Assembly: GCA_019633985.1 (NCBI GenBank)
Contig: JAHQWE010000105.1
Coordinates: 1 to 62,631, forward strand
Direction: 5' to 3'
From: Acidiferrobacterales bacterium
GTDB taxonomy: Bacteria; Pseudomonadota; Gammaproteobacteria; Arenicellales; Poriferihabitantaceae
DNA: 62,631 bases
Made by a program: the position numbers and the translations under genes. The number at the start of each line of letters is the position of its first letter. The stretch's first letter is position 1. Positions 28,541 to 38,849 of this stretch are shown here, piece after piece. The notes below the pieces were generated by a model, which was given only the letters and a program-made list of their open reading frames with translations, ran no database searches and was not told the origin of the DNA.

Positions 28541-31500
28541 TTAATTATCTTTTAGCGTGAGTTTTTCCAATTCGCTGACAACCACGGACAAAATTGCAAA
28601 ATCGGCTGTAGGTTCTGATTCTACTGCTCTTACCATGTCATTCAGCGTACTGATACTATCTGGGTGTTGTTCTATCCAGTTTTGCAATGCGGTCGACACC
28701 GATTTCTTAGGATTGTTTTGCACTACGGATGCGGCGATATTGGCATGCGATTGACGTAGTGATGATGCGAGAGTGGATTTCGCTTGCTGCCGCCATCTAT
28801 CTTCAGCGGGAAGTGATCGAATCTGAGTTGCGATAGTGCCCAAATCCAATTTTTGACTTACCGCAAAATAACACTCCATGGCAGCTCCAACAGAGATTTT
28901 ATTCGACAGCGCGGTTTCACAAATATCCAACAACCACGCGTAAGCCCAAACGTGGTTCAATGAGTCTGCGTTAAAGTCGGCACTCGCGTCTGACAGTTGA
29001 TCGTTGATTTTTTGAAAGGACTCAGGCGCCACCGTTGCATCCAGTTTTTTGATCTTCTTGCTGAATTCGGCAACCGGTTTCGCGTATCGTTTTAGAATTC
29101 CAGGTGCTTCGAGATTTGTAGAATGATCTAGCAGCCAAAGCACGTTGGACTCTATTGCCTCGCTGATTTCAACTAACAGCTTTTGTTGAAGTGATGCGGG
29201 AATATGATTGTCTCCCGAACGCACATAGGAGATAAGTCCCTCAGAACCAACTATTTGTCTGGCAATCCAATACGCCCTGACAATTTCTTCTCGAGATGAA
29301 CCGGTTGTTTCCATCATTCGAAAGTGAAATGTTGGACCCATCGTTCCGATCAAGTCATTCACTAAAACTGTTGAAATAATTTCCTTGCCCAGGGGATGTT
29401 TGAGCACTTCACTTTCAAATTTTTTGACTAACAATGGTGGAAAATAGGACAACAGGACAGATTGCATATGCTTCTGCAAAGGAATATTCGATTCCAGTAC
29501 ATAGTCATACAGATCCATCTTGCTGTACGCCAATAACACGGATAGCTCCGCTCGGGTGAGGGGATTTTCCTGGGCAGCTCTTTCCAACAACTCGTCATCG
29601 TCGGGAAGGTGCTCGATATCTCGTTTCAACAAACCAGATTGTGTGAGAGCCTGGAGTGCCAGCACCTGAGAAGGCATTTTATTCTTGGCGAAAGTGGCTT
29701 CAATGGAAACGACCTCCGTCTGAACATAGTTGTTCTTGAGAACATGTTCTCCTACGGCTTCCTCCATTTGACTCAGGAGGCGATTTCTCTGAGGCATGGA
29801 CAGCTTCTTTCTTTCAACAAGTTGATTTAAAAGAATCTTGATGTTGACTTCGTGGTCGGAAGTATCAACTCCTGCAGAGTTATCGATTGCATCGGTGTAG
29901 CAGAGACCACCGTGACGATTGAACTCAATTCGCGCGTTTTGTGTTAGTCCGAGATTTCCTCCCTCGCCGATAACTTTTACCCTGAGCTCATGGGCATTTA
30001 CTCGCACTGCATCATTGTTTCTGTCCTGTGCATCTTCGTTGGTTTCCTCGGAGGATTTAACATAGGTGCCGATTCCGCCGTTCCATAGCAATTCTGCCTC
30101 AGATTTCAGGATGACGTTGATCAATTCATCTGGGGTAAGTTGGCTCTGCTCCGTAGACAAGGCTTTCATCGCCTGGTTGGACAAGGAGATCGATTTTGCT
30201 GTACGCGAATAAATTCCGCCGCCTTTTGAAATCAGTTTTTCGTTGTAGTCCGTCCACGAGGATCGGGGCAGGTCGAATAGTCTTTGTCGTTCCTTGTAGC
30301 TCTTTTGGGCGTCGGGCGTTGGATCAATAAAAATATGCAGGTGGTTGAAAGCGGCGATCAGACGTGTGTGTGGTGACAACAGCATACCGTTACCAAAAAC
30401 ATCACCCGCCATATCGCCTATCGCCACTGCGGTGAACGTCTGGTTTTGAATATCCTTTCCCAACTCACGGAAGTGTCTTTTAACTGATTCCCAGGCACCT
30501 CGAGCGGTAATTCCCATTTTCTTGTGGTCATATCCTTCTGAACCCCCAGAAGCAAAGGCGTCACCCAGCCAAAAGCAGGCTTCTTCAGATAGTGCATTGG
30601 CAATATCCGAGAACGTCGCGGTGCCTTTGTCAGCGGCAACAACGAGATAGGGATCATTCCCATCCAATCGAACACAATCCTTTGCCGCGATGATTTTTTT
30701 GCCCTGGATATTGTCAGTGATGTCTAACAGACCAGAAATAAACAGTTTGTAGCAGGCGATGACTTCTTTTTGAATCTGATCACGATCACCTGTGGGCAGC
30801 TTTTTGGCGACAAATCCACCTTTTGATCCCACTGGCACAATCACTGCATTCTTTACCTGTTGTGCTTTGACTAAACCCAACACTTCAGTGCGAAAATCAT
30901 CGGGTCTTTCCGACCACCTAAGACCGCCTCTCGCAACATCCCCACCCCTTAAATGCACTCCCTCAACCCGTGGGGAATACACAAAGATTTCGTGTAGTGG
31001 TGCAGGCTCAGGAATCCGAGGAATTGTGCGAGGAGCCAGCTTGAGGGTTATCGTACTTTTATTTTCCCCATTGCAGGTCTGATAGTAATTGGTTCGAACA
31101 GTCGCTCGTAGAGTGTCAAGTAAAGCGTTGAAAATTCTCTCTTCGTCGAGTGTCTGTATGTCAGGTAACAGTTTGGTTATTTTTTGTTCCCATTTTAATA
31201 CGGTCGTTTCGCTTTCACCGGGAGTGAATTTAGCCTCAAATAACGCAACTACGGCTACAACGAGATCTGGATACTTTAACAGTGACTCAATAATGTGGCC
31301 GTCACTGTAGCGCAATCGAATTTGTTTTAAGTAGCGGAAAAAGCAACGTACAACATTGACCTGTCGCCAGCTCAATCCCGTGAGCGTAATTAATTCATTA
31401 AAGCCGTCATTTTCGCAATGACCAAACCATATAGCGAGAAATCCATCTTCAATCACCTGCTTTAAATTAGAAGATAGTTCCTTATTGTTTTTACCTACAA

Positions 31501-33340
31501 TCTGAAAATGGTTGATCCAGTAAGTTTGGGCATCAGCGTGAGAGATTGAATAGGTATGCTCTCCGGGGACACGTAACCCCATATTATCGAGTATCGGTAG
31601 GGCATCGGAGAGGGGCATCGCTTGATCCGCACTATACAAACGAAGATGTGAGGCATCCTCGCCGGCAACACATTCTACTCTCGCGGTAATGAGTCCACGG
31701 ACGCCAGGATTCCCAAGATCAATGACGTGATATTGCTCAAGAAGCTGAATGTCTCTGGCTGCGGTATCTGCCGAATGATCCAGTCGATAGTTCGGCGAGA
31801 ACCCTTCCCTCCAAGATGCAAGCAATGCGTTGGCCTGATCGAGCGGCATTAGATTCTGGACAGTTTCTACCAGTTGTTCCGACCAGTCCTGGGCCATGAG
31901 CTGAATTTCACCTTCCAGTTCGGAACGGACATTTTTGCTCTTGGCAGGTTTGTCGACGAATGCGGTAAAGTGAATCTGCGTCAGGATGGATTCAGAAAAA
32001 CGGACATTAAAGGTGACTTCCCTGGCACCCAGTCGCGCACCCAGGTGCATTTGGATTCTCTTTCGCAATTCCGTGTTGAATAATTCTCTCGGTACATAGA
32101 CCAGGCAAGAATAGAAGTGTCCGCACACATTATGCTTTATATGCACCCTTGTTTTGCGCCGCTCCTGATGATTAAGAAGAGTCATACAGAGGCTATACAA
32201 CGCTTTGCTACCGACCTGGAACAGCATTTCTCTGGGCAGGGTTTCAAGAATAGTGCGTAGAGATTTATACGCATAACTACGTTCCCGCAACGTGCTCTCT
32301 TTGAGAATATAGGCGGCTTTACTGCGTAAATGCGGGATCGTATTGATCGCCATTGTGGTGGTAGAACCCGCAAGAAAACCAACAATGCAGCTGATCCTTC
32401 TTTTTCGGTTTTTTGTGCGGGCTGTGGTCCCGAAATCATGATCGATCAGAATAACGTCAAGGTAGTTTGCCCGATGGATGTGAATTCGTTCACGAGATTT
32501 GGTAAATATCAATGGCGCTGTCTGGCTTTCTACTAGTGGAGGCAGAACCGATAGAACGTTCCGACCTTCGGTATCGAATACCCGCAGAATGCCCTTTAAG
32601 CTTTGATGAAGAACCTTGTTAACCACCTCTCCGCTAGATTTCGTGGTCTGCTCGACCTCTCCATAACCAATAAACGCAAAGTGGTCTTCGGCCATCCACT
32701 GCAGCAATGCCTGGTACTCGGCAAACGAAGGCCCCTGCTTTTTCTGATCGACCATATCCCCGAGATCAAGAGCCGCCTGTCGCATTTCCTTCCAGTCCTC
32801 GGTGATCATCTCAACATGAACCAAGACAGATTTTAGAGAGTCCGCTACCAATGGTATCTCTTCCTTTGAGATCGCATCAGTTTCGAACTGGATAAATGCT
32901 TCGATGGAGAGGTTACCCGCGGGTTTAATGTCTCCAGATTTACGTCTCGTCAACGATGTGAGTTTATTCTTTTTGTTTCTTACGACATCGAAAATAGGGT
33001 GATTTGTTCGGTCAATTCGTTTGTTGAGTCGGACCAGGGTGTTGGCTAATGAGTCAATAATAAAGGGGCGATCATTGGTGACGATACTGATCAGTGACCT
33101 TGGATTTCCTCGTTGATTGACAAACTGGTCAATTTTGACAAGATGACTATCAGGTGCTCGCTTCTGTGCGAGACTGAGGTGTTTTTTCGCGGCATCGACG
33201 AAGAACTCGGCACGATCATCGCTATAGTCCTGCCCCGATAATCGATGATAATAATCTTCAAGGTATGCAATCTCGGCTTCCGAATTCCCGTTATCTTTTT
33301 TTGCTTTTTTCAGAAGGCTGACAGTCACAGAGTTTTTCAT
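28541..33340 (-). CDS. gdhB: NAD-specific glutamate dehydrogenase, large type
   Basis: This very large enzyme (1599 aa) oxidises glutamate to 2-oxoglutarate and ammonia with NAD and serves mainly catabolism. The catalytic region is unmistakable: GGLRWSERPDDFRTEVLGLVKAQQVKNAVIVPVGSKGGF with the catalytic lysine (near residue 837), then DPYLVVAADKGTATFSDIAN and GDMAGDVFGNGMLLS. Long N- and C-terminal regulatory regions flank it, as in Pseudomonas GdhB. The start at 33340 is preferred because AAGGA lies 9 bases upstream; an earlier in-frame start at 33388 adds 16 unrelated residues. It is followed by metC after 8 bases. Confidence 0.95.
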   Translation of the reverse strand: MKNSVTVSLLKKAKKDNGNSEAEIAYLEDYYHRLSGQDYSDDRAEFFVDAAKKHLSLAQKRAPDSHLVKIDQFVNQRGNPRSLISIVTNDRPFIIDSLANTLVRLNKRIDRTNHPIFDVVRNKKNKLTSLTRRKSGDIKPAGNLSIEAFIQFETDAISKEEIPLVADSLKSVLVHVEMITEDWKEMRQAALDLGDMVDQKKQGPSFAEYQALLQWMAEDHFAFIGYGEVEQTTKSSGEVVNKVLHQSLKGILRVFDTEGRNVLSVLPPLVESQTAPLIFTKSRERIHIHRANYLDVILIDHDFGTTARTKNRKRRISCIVGFLAGSTTTMAINTIPHLRSKAAYILKESTLRERSYAYKSLRTILETLPREMLFQVGSKALYSLCMTLLNHQERRKTRVHIKHNVCGHFYSCLVYVPRELFNTELRKRIQMHLGARLGAREVTFNVRFSESILTQIHFTAFVDKPAKSKNVRSELEGEIQLMAQDWSEQLVETVQNLMPLDQANALLASWREGFSPNYRLDHSADTAARDIQLLEQYHVIDLGNPGVRGLITARVECVAGEDASHLRLYSADQAMPLSDALPILDNMGLRVPGEHTYSISHADAQTYWINHFQIVGKNNKELSSNLKQVIEDGFLAIWFGHCENDGFNELITLTGLSWRQVNVVRCFFRYLKQIRLRYSDGHIIESLLKYPDLVVAVVALFEAKFTPGESETTVLKWEQKITKLLPDIQTLDEERIFNALLDTLRATVRTNYYQTCNGENKSTITLKLAPRTIPRIPEPAPLHEIFVYSPRVEGVHLRGGDVARGGLRWSERPDDFRTEVLGLVKAQQVKNAVIVPVGSKGGFVAKKLPTGDRDQIQKEVIACYKLFISGLLDITDNIQGKKIIAAKDCVRLDGNDPYLVVAADKGTATFSDIANALSEEACFWLGDAFASGGSEGYDHKKMGITARGAWESVKRHFRELGKDIQNQTFTAVAIGDMAGDVFGNGMLLSPHTRLIAAFNHLHIFIDPTPDAQKSYKERQRLFDLPRSSWTDYNEKLISKGGGIYSRTAKSISLSNQAMKALSTEQSQLTPDELINVILKSEAELLWNGGIGTYVKSSEETNEDAQDRNNDAVRVNAHELRVKVIGEGGNLGLTQNARIEFNRHGGLCYTDAIDNSAGVDTSDHEVNIKILLNQLVERKKLSMPQRNRLLSQMEEAVGEHVLKNNYVQTEVVSIEATFAKNKMPSQVLALQALTQSGLLKRDIEHLPDDDELLERAAQENPLTRAELSVLLAYSKMDLYDYVLESNIPLQKHMQSVLLSYFPPLLVKKFESEVLKHPLGKEIISTVLVNDLIGTMGPTFHFRMMETTGSSREEIVRAYWIARQIVGSEGLISYVRSGDNHIPASLQQKLLVEISEAIESNVLWLLDHSTNLEAPGILKRYAKPVAEFSKKIKKLDATVAPESFQKINDQLSDASADFNADSLNHVWAYAWLLDICETALSNKISVGAAMECYFAVSQKLDLGTIATQIRSLPAEDRWRQQAKSTLASSLRQSHANIAASVVQNNPKKSVSTALQNWIEQHPDSISTLNDMVRAVESEPTADFAILSVVVSELEKLTLKDN

Positions 33341-33519
33341 AGCGTGTATTCCTTGTTTGTGTTGTCTGTTTGTTTCACTCTCAAGCATAAGCAGCCTTGG
33401 AGAAAACTTGAACGAGATGTATTCACTAAAACGAATGTCTCGTACATACCACTAAGCACTACCGAAAGAACACTAGGCATTCCATGCTGAACATCGCACT
33501 CTGCTCATCTTCTGTCTGA

Positions 33520-34443
33520 TTATTCCTCAGAGGCAATTAGCCAGCCGTCGGATTCCTTGATTAGTTCCAATTTCTTACGAGAGTCGGATTGGTATGTGTT
33601 TGACTCGTAATCTTGCTTGAATGACAACACTACTTTGTTGTCCTGTTGCTCTTCTAGCTTGATATTTTCGACACGAATTTTGATGAATTCCGCAGCGTTT
33701 ATTATTTTACGCTTTCTGGTTTTCCATTCGTCGAGTGACTGATTTGCTATCGAAGGCTCAAATGCGTCGCTATAATGAGCCAAATAAGCATCAACATCTT
33801 TCGATGACCAGGCTGCTACCCACGATCGCAAAAAGTCAGCGAGTTCGGATTCAATGTCTTTCTTCTTTGTTCCGTTTGGAGTAGCAGAAGATTCATTCTG
33901 ATCGCTTTTTTGATACCGGCTCATCGCCTTGGAAATGTTTTCTTCAGCTGCCAGATAGAAGCGCTGTCCAAGATCGGCCTTCGCTACCAGGTTTCTATTT
34001 TCAGGTGATCGATTTCTTCCAGCAATATATTGTGCCGTTGCGATTTGAATGTAGGTGTCTCCCAGATTTTCATAGGCCTGGGTAAACTCCGGAAACTTTT
34101 TAACGGTTTGATTTAGCTGGTTAATTGCTTTGCCGTACTGGCGCTGAAGTTGATACACAACGCCCAGATTATTCATTGGTTCCGGGTCGTCTGGTAGTAT
34201 TTCTATCACGGAAAGGTAGTGAGATTCGGCATCGTCAAGTTGTCGTAACTTGATGAGCAAAAACCCTTTTTGCAGCAGCATCACACGGTTCTCCGGCGAT
34301 TTATTCAGGCCTTCGGTTACTGCTTTCAGGGCGTTGTCGTAGTCTTCTTCTACCAAAAACTGATTCACCGTCTCTGGTGAATCCGCCAGAACTGGCATAG
34401 GTAAAATTAAAAAAACGAGAATGAGTATTAGATTTTTATTCAC
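33520..34443 (-). CDS. secreted TPR protein with C-terminal NTF2-like domain
   Basis: This 307-residue protein starts with GTG and a signal peptide (NLILILVFLILPMPVLA, then DSPE). TPR repeats cover about residues 28-125 (for example PMNNLGVVYQLQRQYGKAINQLNQ). A Ser/Asn/Lys-rich linker leads to a C-terminal domain (FLRSWVAAWSSKDVDAYLAHYSDAFEP ... KLELIKESDGWLIASEE), which resembles the NTF2-like domain found at the end of some L,D-transpeptidases. No catalytic motif is visible. It is probably a periplasmic scaffold; its partner is unknown. It lies 179 bases upstream of gdhB and diverges from rlmD. Confidence 0.78.
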   Translation of the reverse strand: MNKNLILILVFLILPMPVLADSPETVNQFLVEEDYDNALKAVTEGLNKSPENRVMLLQKGFLLIKLRQLDDAESHYLSVIEILPDDPEPMNNLGVVYQLQRQYGKAINQLNQTVKKFPEFTQAYENLGDTYIQIATAQYIAGRNRSPENRNLVAKADLGQRFYLAAEENISKAMSRYQKSDQNESSATPNGTKKKDIESELADFLRSWVAAWSSKDVDAYLAHYSDAFEPSIANQSLDEWKTRKRKIINAAEFIKIRVENIKLEEQQDNKVVLSFKQDYESNTYQSDSRKKLELIKESDGWLIASEE

Positions 34444-34649
34444 TTTTCGTTGCAGGAATTCTGAGTGTTTTAGAAAATTCTTCGTCGATGGCGGAAAGTT
34501 CCGCCACGATCTAGTCCGATTATTGAGTAGAGATTATATATCTGATCATATTCGATAGCGCGTAAATTGGTGCATGAACCGCGGCACGAAGATATACTCG
34601 CGCGCCCTGAAAGCAACGCATCGATCGCCGAAACAGGAACATCAGAGCA

Positions 34650-35999
34650 TTGAACAATCATAAACATGAAAGCGGCAACACTTCGCTGCTCCGGGGCGTG
34701 GTCCAGGATCTGTCTCATGACGGTCGAGGTGTCCTCAAAGTGGAGGGCAGGGTTTACTTTGTTCCTGGCGCGCTAACCGGCGAAAACATAACGTTCTCAC
34801 CGAGAAAGAGACGCAGAGGGCAATTCTCAGGTGAATTGGTGTCTATTGAACAGTCTTCGCCCGATCGAGTATCCCCGAAATGTGAGTACTTTGGTGTATG
34901 CGGGGGATGCACTCTCCAGCACTTATCCCCGGATGCCCAACTAGCGTCCAAGGAATCGACTCTTCTTGATACGCTATTAAAAATCGGTCGTGTCGAACCA
35001 GACAAAGTAGAGCCCAGAATCACCGGCTCGGTTTGGGGATACCGTAGGAAAGCCAGGCCTGGGAGTAAGCTAGTTGCCAAAAAGGGGGGGGTATTGGTGG
35101 GCTTTAGAGAACAGGGTAGTTCCTATCTCACGTCATTGAAACATTGTGACACTCTGGATCCAAGACTATCTGCTTTGCTTGAGCCTCTTCACAGATTGAT
35201 AGAGAGCTTGAGTATCCCGGCTAAAATCCCTCAAATTGAAATGGCTGCGGCAACGAACGGGGTTTCCTTAGTCATTCGGCATCTCGACGCCTTGATAGAA
35301 TCCGACAAACAAAAACTGCAAATTTTTGCCGAGGAGTGGTCGGTAAATCTCTATTTACAGCCTGGCGGGCTGAACAGCATCGTGCCACTTTGGCCGATTG
35401 AGCCGGATCCGCTGTTCTATGTCTTGCCACATTTTGACCTCGAACTGCAATTCGAAGCGACTGACTTCGTCCAGGTTAACGAACGAGTGAATGAAAAAAT
35501 GATCATCCATGCATTGGATGCTCTGGAGTTAACACCAGATTCTAAATTGCTGGATTTGTTCTGCGGTTTGGGTAATTTTACACTTCCCGCGGCTACACAA
35601 TGTAACGACGCTATTGGGGTAGAGGCTGATCAAGCGCTTCTTGATAAGGCGAAAATGAATATTCAACGCAATTGCGGTAAGCATCGTTTTAACGGCGTAC
35701 AATTTCAAAAAATGGATCTGCACAACGATCAGGTGACGGCTTTAGCAGAATATGCTGCCGATAGAATTTTGCTTGATCCGCCAAGATCTGGCGCACTTGA
35801 TGTGGTGACCCACTTGGTGCCGCTGTTAATGCCAGAAGTGATTGTTTATGTGTCTTGTAACCCGGCTACTCTGGCAAGAGATGCAGAAATTCTGGTGCAT
35901 CGACACGGGTATCAACTGCAATCGGCGACAGCAATAAATATGTTTCCCCATACTGGTCACGTGGAATCCATGGCGAAATTCGTTAAACGAGATGGATAA
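34650..35999 (+). CDS. rlmD: 23S rRNA (uracil-1939-C5)-methyltransferase
   Basis: RlmD (449 aa) methylates U1939 of 23S rRNA using SAM. A TRAM RNA-binding domain comes first (residues 12-70). An iron-sulfur cluster motif CEYFGVCGGC follows near residue 90, with a later partner cysteine. The Rossmann methyltransferase contains LDLFCGLGNFTLP, LDPPRSGA and the catalytic VSCNPATLARD. The family ending FPHTGHVESMA is present. The start is TTG at 34650 with CAGGA about 12 bases upstream. It converges with rne on the hairpin at 36005-36029. Confidence 0.94.
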   Translation: MNNHKHESGNTSLLRGVVQDLSHDGRGVLKVEGRVYFVPGALTGENITFSPRKRRRGQFSGELVSIEQSSPDRVSPKCEYFGVCGGCTLQHLSPDAQLASKESTLLDTLLKIGRVEPDKVEPRITGSVWGYRRKARPGSKLVAKKGGVLVGFREQGSSYLTSLKHCDTLDPRLSALLEPLHRLIESLSIPAKIPQIEMAAATNGVSLVIRHLDALIESDKQKLQIFAEEWSVNLYLQPGGLNSIVPLWPIEPDPLFYVLPHFDLELQFEATDFVQVNERVNEKMIIHALDALELTPDSKLLDLFCGLGNFTLPAATQCNDAIGVEADQALLDKAKMNIQRNCGKHRFNGVQFQKMDLHNDQVTALAEYAADRILLDPPRSGALDVVTHLVPLLMPEVIVYVSCNPATLARDAEILVHRHGYQLQSATAINMFPHTGHVESMAKFVKRDG

Positions 36000-36004
36000 C
36001 AAAA

Positions 36005-36029
36005 AAAGGGCCGCAATCTGCGGCCCTTT
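36005..36029. terminator. shared hairpin terminator between rlmD and rne
   Basis: Perfect 10-bp stem AAAGGGCCGC / GCGGCCCTTT with a 5-base loop. On the minus strand the stem is followed by a run of seven T residues, making a strong intrinsic terminator for rne. On the plus strand only TTT follows directly, so it may also end rlmD but less efficiently. Confidence 0.9.
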
Positions 36030-36065
36030 GATCTAATTGTTTACATTCACTAGTCTTATATAGCC

Positions 36066-38849
36066 CTATTTGCGATTTCCTATGTCGTCCGGGATATCAG
36101 TTTTATTTGACGGGGGCGTTTGTTGACTTGTTTTGACATTGCCCGAATTTGCATTTGATTCGGCGCCTCCAGAGTGGCTGTTATTGCTTGAAGGCGCGGC
36201 TTTTTGCTGATCTTGCTGCGCAGTTTTCGGCGCTTCGGCTCCTCGTGCCGATTCCACTTTCCCTTGATTTGATGACGTATTGGATGGAGCCGGGGAGGAA
36301 GGTGCGCTAGGCTGGGGACTACTCTGACCCTCTCGAGTCGCTCCAGAAGCTCCGCGAGGTCCATCAGATGTTGATTTTATCGAGTCGTGTGACTGTCTGG
36401 TGTTAGCGTTTGCTGGGCTACTAGATTGTGTCGTCTCTTGTGTTGCTGGGCGAGTACTTTGTGACGGCGTATTTTCTGCGTTTCGGGGCTGTTTATGACC
36501 TCGATTTTGGTTTGCCTTGTCATTCGATTGACGCTGGTTCGATTCGGCAGTTCGATTTCCATCTACATTCGCATTTCCGGTGTTTGGACCTTTTGCATTT
36601 TGGTTGCCACCACGACCGCGATTATTGCTTTGTTGGCGGTTGTTATTGCTGTTTGCCTGGTTGCCTTGTTGACCCTGCTTACCCTGTTGCCCGCCCCGAC
36701 CCTGTCCGCGACCACGATTGTTGCCTCGATTATTGTTCGAGTTTCCCGTAGTGTTTTTAGCAGCATCCTGATTGTTGTTGTTTTCGCGGTTGGAAGTATT
36801 TTGATTACCCGGATTATCTTCCTGCGCCTGATTATTCTTTCTCCGGTTTTGGTTGCGCCCGCCTCGGTTACCCTGATTACCTTGGGCTCCCTGTTTATTT
36901 GGGTTGTCATTATTTCGACCTTGTTGGCCTTTGCCTCCGCGGTTGTTTTGACGGTTACTCGGTTGCTCGTTTCCTTCCTTTTTACCTCGACCGCCGCGAT
37001 TGCCTCTACCGCGTCCACCGCGTCGGTTCTGGCCTTGTTCATTTCGGGAACGAGACTCCGATTGCGGTTTCTCTTCTTCCTTCTTTTCTGGTTCGATCAC
37101 AGTTGGAGTGGGTGCGCCAAACAATGAGCGAGTGATTCGTGTGAGCAGGCCAAGAGATTCCGGCTGAGGAACTGCAGGAGTCGTTGCAGCGGCAGGTTGC
37201 GCGACAGCAGGTTGCGGGGCGGGGGCGGGAGGCGCGGTATGGGAGATTTGATCAATCTGGACACTGGCCTTTACTGGCACCGCACTCTTCAGATTGGACA
37301 TAACATCTGGTTCGCCTTTAGTAAGCTCCATTTTCTGGCGATAACTTGGTACACCACCTAGTTCATCCAGCTCGTCGCTGCGAAGTCGTCGCAACTCAAA
37401 GTGTGGACTACTTAGCTCATCGGAGGGAATTATAATGACGCGCGACGCCAGTCTTGCTTCGAGCTGATTCAACTCATGTCGCTTTTCGTTGAGAAGGTAG
37501 GTCGCCATATCTAATGGAAGACTGACCTGTATCGCTTCTGTATTTTCTTTTAATGCTTCATCCTCAATCAATCGAAGCAAGTTAAGCGAGGAGGAGACCA
37601 CGCTTCGAATAGTCCCCGTGCCATTACATCTGGGGCAGTTCAGGTAATTTGCGTCACTAATTGATGATCGCAGTCTTTGTCTGGACATCTCCAAAAGTCC
37701 AAATCGTGAAATCTTGCCTATTTGTACCCGCGCTCGATCGGGTTTAAGGGCGTCTTTTAAACGGTTTTCCACCGCACGCTGATTCTTGCCAACCGACATA
37801 TCAATCAAATCGATGACCACCAGGCCGCCAATGTCACGAATACGCAACTGACGAGCGACTTCTTCTACCGCTTCAAGATTAGTCTGGAACGCAGTTTCTT
37901 CAATATCTCCACCCTTGGTTGCTCTTGCAGAGTTCACATCGATAGAAATAAGTGCTTCGGTATGATCAATAACAATTGACCCTCCGGAAGGCAAATTCAC
38001 CTCGCGATTAAATGCAGACTCAATCTGGTTTTCAATTTGATAACGAGAAAATAGCGGTATTGAATCGTTATAGAACTTCAGTCGTGTCAGGTTATGAGGC
38101 ATAACCTGATTCATGAAGCGCTGTGCCCGCTCAAATATCTCGCTATCGTCGATGATGATTTCGCTGATGTCTGAATTCAGGTGATCACGAATCGTCCTCA
38201 CGATCAAATTGCTTTCCTGGTAGATCAAAAACGGTGCTTTACGGCTTTCTGCAGCGCTCTCAATCGAAGACCAAAGCTTATTGAGAAAGTCCAAATCCCA
38301 CTGCAATTCCTCCGCGGAACGACCGATACCCGCTGTTCGCGCGATCAGTGCATGATCCGATTTCACCTCTAACTCTGCCAGTGCATCACGCAGTTCGGCG
38401 CGTTCATCGCCGGAAATCCGCCGCGAAATGCCACCCCCTTTCGGGTTGTTTGGCATGAGAACGACGAATCGTCCCGCAAGGCTGATAAATGTGGTGAGCG
38501 CAGCGCCCTTGGTTCCGCGCTCGTCCTTATCAACTTGGACAATCATTTCCTGACCTTCCTTGATCACCTGGTCAATTTTGACATTACTGATCGGGGTCTT
38601 CGAATCGTAGTTTTTAAAGTACGCCCTGTAAATTTCCTTTAATGGGAGGAATCCGTGTTTTTCAGCGCCATAGTTGACAAACGCTGCTTCCAGGCTGGGT
38701 TCAACTTTGGTGACAACAGCCTTGTAAATATTTCCCTTACGCTCATTGCGTACGGATGATTCAATATCGAGATCCAGCAATTTCTGGCCATCGACGATCG
38801 CAACTCTAAGCTCTTCAGCATGAGTTGCATTAAACAACATTCTTTTCAT
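36066..38849 (-). CDS. rne: ribonuclease E with long N/Q/R/G-rich C-terminal tail
   Basis: RNase E (927 aa) is the main endonuclease for mRNA decay and rRNA/tRNA processing. The catalytic half is standard: an S1 domain (residues 38-118), catalytic aspartates in SIDVNSARATKGGD (about 303) and GGLVVIDLIDM (about 346), and the zinc-link CPRCNGTG (about 405). From about residue 590 the rest is low-complexity, dominated by Asn, Gln, Gly, Arg and Ser with many RGG, RGR and NNR units, then more Ser/Pro/Ala near the end. No clear enolase- or PNPase-binding segment can be recognised. No Shine-Dalgarno precedes the ATG; the leader folds into several hairpins. Confidence 0.95.
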   Translation of the reverse strand: MKRMLFNATHAEELRVAIVDGQKLLDLDIESSVRNERKGNIYKAVVTKVEPSLEAAFVNYGAEKHGFLPLKEIYRAYFKNYDSKTPISNVKIDQVIKEGQEMIVQVDKDERGTKGAALTTFISLAGRFVVLMPNNPKGGGISRRISGDERAELRDALAELEVKSDHALIARTAGIGRSAEELQWDLDFLNKLWSSIESAAESRKAPFLIYQESNLIVRTIRDHLNSDISEIIIDDSEIFERAQRFMNQVMPHNLTRLKFYNDSIPLFSRYQIENQIESAFNREVNLPSGGSIVIDHTEALISIDVNSARATKGGDIEETAFQTNLEAVEEVARQLRIRDIGGLVVIDLIDMSVGKNQRAVENRLKDALKPDRARVQIGKISRFGLLEMSRQRLRSSISDANYLNCPRCNGTGTIRSVVSSSLNLLRLIEDEALKENTEAIQVSLPLDMATYLLNEKRHELNQLEARLASRVIIIPSDELSSPHFELRRLRSDELDELGGVPSYRQKMELTKGEPDVMSNLKSAVPVKASVQIDQISHTAPPAPAPQPAVAQPAAATTPAVPQPESLGLLTRITRSLFGAPTPTVIEPEKKEEEKPQSESRSRNEQGQNRRGGRGRGNRGGRGKKEGNEQPSNRQNNRGGKGQQGRNNDNPNKQGAQGNQGNRGGRNQNRRKNNQAQEDNPGNQNTSNRENNNNQDAAKNTTGNSNNNRGNNRGRGQGRGGQQGKQGQQGNQANSNNNRQQSNNRGRGGNQNAKGPNTGNANVDGNRTAESNQRQSNDKANQNRGHKQPRNAENTPSQSTRPATQETTQSSSPANANTRQSHDSIKSTSDGPRGASGATREGQSSPQPSAPSSPAPSNTSSNQGKVESARGAEAPKTAQQDQQKAAPSSNNSHSGGAESNANSGNVKTSQQTPPSNKTDIPDDIGNRK

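Noticed and set aside
34490..34505. GGCGGAA-AG-TTCCGCC palindrome between the TPR gene and rlmD as an operator
   Set aside because: Perfect, but no regulator or promoter can be tied to it; a single occurrence is not enough.
36495..37127. Plus-strand frame of 210 codons opposite the RNase E tail
   Set aside because: It is a by-product of the Asn/Gly/Arg-rich codons on the other strand, giving a Val/Ile/Leu/Ala-rich translation with no family motif or start signal.
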